Below are positions 33,501 through 34,685 of a stretch of DNA of 34,685 nt, one piece after another. The stretch covers positions 1-34,685 of the forward strand of contig CASFUX010000011.1 in assembly GCA_949297975.1 (NCBI GenBank), given 5' to 3'. Numbering within the stretch: the stretch's first letter is position 1; each line of letters begins with the position of its first letter. The DNA comes from an uncultured Bacteroidales bacterium. GTDB taxonomy: Bacteria; Bacteroidota; Bacteroidia; Bacteroidales; Paludibacteraceae. Under the pieces are notes generated by a model. The model had not been told where the DNA came from. It saw only the letters and a program-made list of their open reading frames with translations, and ran no database searches. Both the position numbers and the translations under genes were made by a program.

Positions 33501-34369
33501 TGGGCGTGAAAGTGGAAGGTAACGGCAACTTTGAGAAATCCGTTAACTTTGAGGCTTCAGACCATTGGGTGGATGTCGTGATAGACATGGGACAGGCAGG
33601 CAACAAGACCTTCCCCACGCTGTTTATCCAGCCCGACAAAAATGCCAGCGGCACCAAGCAGCCAGTCTATATCGACAACATCCGCTTCTCGAACGACCCC
33701 GAACCGCTCTTCTGCGAAAACCTCACCGTGGTGCAGCCCGATGAAAACGGCGTGCTCACCTTCGTGGCCGCCGATGCCCGCCTCGAAGGGCAGCTCAGCA
33801 TCGGCAGTTCGGACGGGGCTTTGGCCGGATGGGCTTCGGCCGGCATCGGCCCGGTGGACGGCAAAGCCATCTGGCTGTTCAACGCTCCACATGACGACAT
33901 CTACGAAGTAACGGGTGAGTTGCACGCCACAGCCGATGCAGGTCTTGACTTTGCAATAGACGATGCCGACATCGTAACATTCCCCTGTGCCAAAAGCGGG
34001 ACATACACGACCCACAACTTGGGCGAACTGAACTTGCTGCAAGGCGAACACCGTCTGGAACTGACCCGCACGTCCATTACGGAAACCTGGCATTACATCA
34101 ACATATTGAACTTAAAACTGACACCCCGCAATGCACCTTCCACTTTAGAGGGAAAAATCCCGGGCGAGGCATTGCAAGTGTACGTTCGTGACGGCGTGCT
34201 GTGCGTATTGGATGTGGAAGCCGGTAGCCGCGTGTCCGTGTACGATGCCTTGGGCAACTGCCTGCTGACGCAAATAGCCGATGGCTCGGAAATGCACCTC
34301 AACCTGTCCTACCGGGGCATGGCCATTGTGCAGGTGAACAGCACCATCACGAAGAAGATAATATTATAA
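30524..34369 (+). CDS. Large secreted LamG / GH29-like multidomain protein
   Basis: A 1281-residue protein with a signal peptide (MKKKYFLAMALAPFITAAHA). Domains in order: LamG jelly roll (~26-225); an Ig-like region (~300-420); a GH29 (alpha-L-fucosidase)-like TIM barrel (~440-765) with GAKFLILTINQHGGHNLCPN and AGFWFDGLYY, where D617 is placed like the GH29 nucleophile; a beta-sandwich (~797-900); a galactose-binding-like module (IDDFEDGLKTWSNIGDA, ~906-1061); a module shared with the upstream GH144 (~1066-1205); and a sorting-like tail (VYVRDGVLCVLDVEAG...GMAIVQV). The barrel is divergent, so fucosidase activity is not assured. It closes the PUL, 54 bp after the GH144 stop, before a large repeat array. 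Confidence 0.8.
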   Translation: MKKKYFLAMALAPFITAAHADNGPTPTRWYKFDNLTDGVVTDETAPAENGRAVGNPALAEGIDGQALSLTGAAETYIDLDEVALLKGENFTIEAWINPTVDKKGTILAQTMPNGGNWQLYYEGSQIKFHFNRGSGGFNLSTRTYVPLNTWTHVALSREDGLYRLYVNGIVMHGRKDERHNPDATNTTIGAVLKGGTAAEPFQGAIDELRIYDRALTDRETGIMASRISPYHIDLEAENGKMHVAFAQKPAKEPILADFDGFIKVNDDIKVALKFTGITYNAADSTAELAFTPLTPAAVEQRAAIEVLYHKFPAYTELTVAQGSVSAPSISNLTIQAKALKTREILSAHYTYTDPAGVEEYESRYEWYVGDTQNGPFTLVKGVNTQTMMLLKAHNGKYVKVKVTPRNHLYAEGQAVESPVVGPIAEEKNNPRTDWMEGVYGISCHFLPNYLNLSPTIPENEKWKEGESWDDFLTTFDVKAFAEEVNEVGAKFLILTINQHGGHNLCPNAAYDSICGAEPGEKSAKRDLPMEIADALEPYGIKLVLYYMGILPAKASMDYYDGLNDHSPDRWGDYLLTYTMDVYPFTDIMTDDNPRKFEKIIGEWGRRYGDKVAGFWFDGLYYSSYYTNMDNFYNENTLVHAARAGNPDRIVTGAGLGHREVMDYPHGEAEDIVSVPTSRWVSGNTYQQWFRWNPLGNHNINAGWGVPVDPDGRIFDTNDLAQWTRRTTNNGGCAAFDIRVNRFGKLDAYGKQQLLAVKEAVETNAIKPDACGAVRLLPIDAKVQGGPVPSPTKDPDHVGNWWNDGGSAEWRFLLTEGNTYNLSMETASVGTPMTATLEITGPDNQVILSKDITFPKGTQRVETAFGEVECANAGVYTLKLTKKSGDATDLYLAKLLPTTLDPVPAELVIDDFEDGLKTWSNIGDATFEIVDNPTGTSDCMNKSDKVLKYEYSGLDNIDYAGIILSGLEMPVGTSPDCSYRYLHMMIKKSSAYKVGVKVEGNGNFEKSVNFEASDHWVDVVIDMGQAGNKTFPTLFIQPDKNASGTKQPVYIDNIRFSNDPEPLFCENLTVVQPDENGVLTFVAADARLEGQLSIGSSDGALAGWASAGIGPVDGKAIWLFNAPHDDIYEVTGELHATADAGLDFAIDDADIVTFPCAKSGTYTTHNLGELNLLQGEHRLELTRTSITETWHYINILNLKLTPRNAPSTLEGKIPGEALQVYVRDGVLCVLDVEAGSRVSVYDALGNCLLTQIADGSEMHLNLSYRGMAIVQVNSTITKKIIL

Positions 34370-34378
34370 ATGACGTGA

Positions 34379-34685
34379 GTTCGGTATGTTTTCTTCCAAA
34401 CATGAGCAGAGGTTTTCCGAAACATGAGCAGAACTTTTCCCGATCGTGAGCACAAATTCTACGACCCACAACTGTGGGTTGTATAACCCATAACTGTGGG
34501 TCGTACAACCCATAACTGTGAGTTGTATAACCCATAACTGTGGGCAGTAAAACTTATGCTCACGATTGGGAAAACATCTCCGCAGAAAACGGAAAACATC
34601 TCCGCAGAAAATAGAAAACATCTCCGCAGAAAATAGAAAACATCTCCGCAGAAAATAGAAAACATCTCCGCAGAAAATAGAAAAC
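34379..34685. repeat. Large 22-bp-period array with forward, palindromic and inverted units
   Basis: From 34384, TGAGCAGA-type units step 22 bp (GCAGA/GCACA at 34406, 34428, 34450). Palindromic units CCCAYAACTGTGGG follow at 34465, 34487, 34509 and 34531. Then inverted units come: AAAACATCTCCGCAG at 34571, 34593, 34615, 34637, 34659 and a cut one at 34681, all exactly 22 bp apart. The window ends inside the array. TTTTCCCGATCGTGAGCAC on the left and its near-complement TGCTCACGATTGGGAAAA on the right show the dyad. No gene is present; small frames across it are repeat translations. Confidence 0.9.

Noticed and set aside
34379..34685. CRISPR array
   Set aside because: The period is 22 bp with no unique spacers between repeats, there are no cas genes, and unit classes change orientation.

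Overview
The window comes from a GC-rich member of the Bacteroidales (Bacteroidota), probably a gut Bacteroidaceae relative. The reasons are a SusC/SusD-led glycan utilisation locus, promoters of the Bacteroidota type (TTTG-like -33 box, about 20 bp, TAnnTTTG -7 box), A/T-rich gene starts without strong Shine-Dalgarno sites, and lineage-typical families (DUF3127, DUF5063, fused RibBA, YitT, DUF349 repeats). The exact species cannot be read from the sequence.

Layout. 1-2943: a leftward group of a TetR regulator, a DUF3127 OB-fold protein, a diacylglycerol-kinase-like lipid kinase and a DUF5063 protein. It ends at a degenerate 5' half of a tRNA that stops at the anticodon loop. 2960-5000: a complete IS1182-family element with a frameshifted transposase, set between two short tandem-repeat arrays. 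5003-9637: a rightward operon of a GIY-YIG/T5orf172 protein, a short RecQ helicase, an OmpR-type response regulator and its histidine kinase. 9762-11080: a 22-bp-period repeat array split in its palindromic centre by a decayed IS110-family element. 11172-18313: housekeeping genes (LptF/LptG-type permease, ribBA, an SDR oxidoreductase, a five-repeat DUF349 protein, a YitT membrane protein), separated by repeats and two strong terminators.

18752-34369 is one polysaccharide utilisation locus (PUL): susC, susD, a LamG lipoprotein, a GH144 lipoprotein, a GH3 lipoprotein, a second GH144 enzyme with C-terminal modules, and a 1281-residue LamG/GH29-like protein. Two GH144 enzymes with a GH3 beta-glucosidase point to beta-1,2-glucan. 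In the proposed scheme a surface GH144 cuts the polymer, SusC/D imports the oligosaccharides, and GH144/GH3 finish them in the periplasm. No regulator lies beside the locus in this window. The last protein and the second GH144 share a C-terminal beta-sandwich and sorting-like tail.

The most unusual signal is a family of short tandem arrays with an exact 22-bp (once 23-bp) period in at least six intergenic stretches (2960, 4809, 9762, 15132, 26070, 34379). Their sequences differ but keep the spacing. The largest, at the right edge, has forward units, a palindromic core and inverted units, giving a dyad at least 300 bp long.
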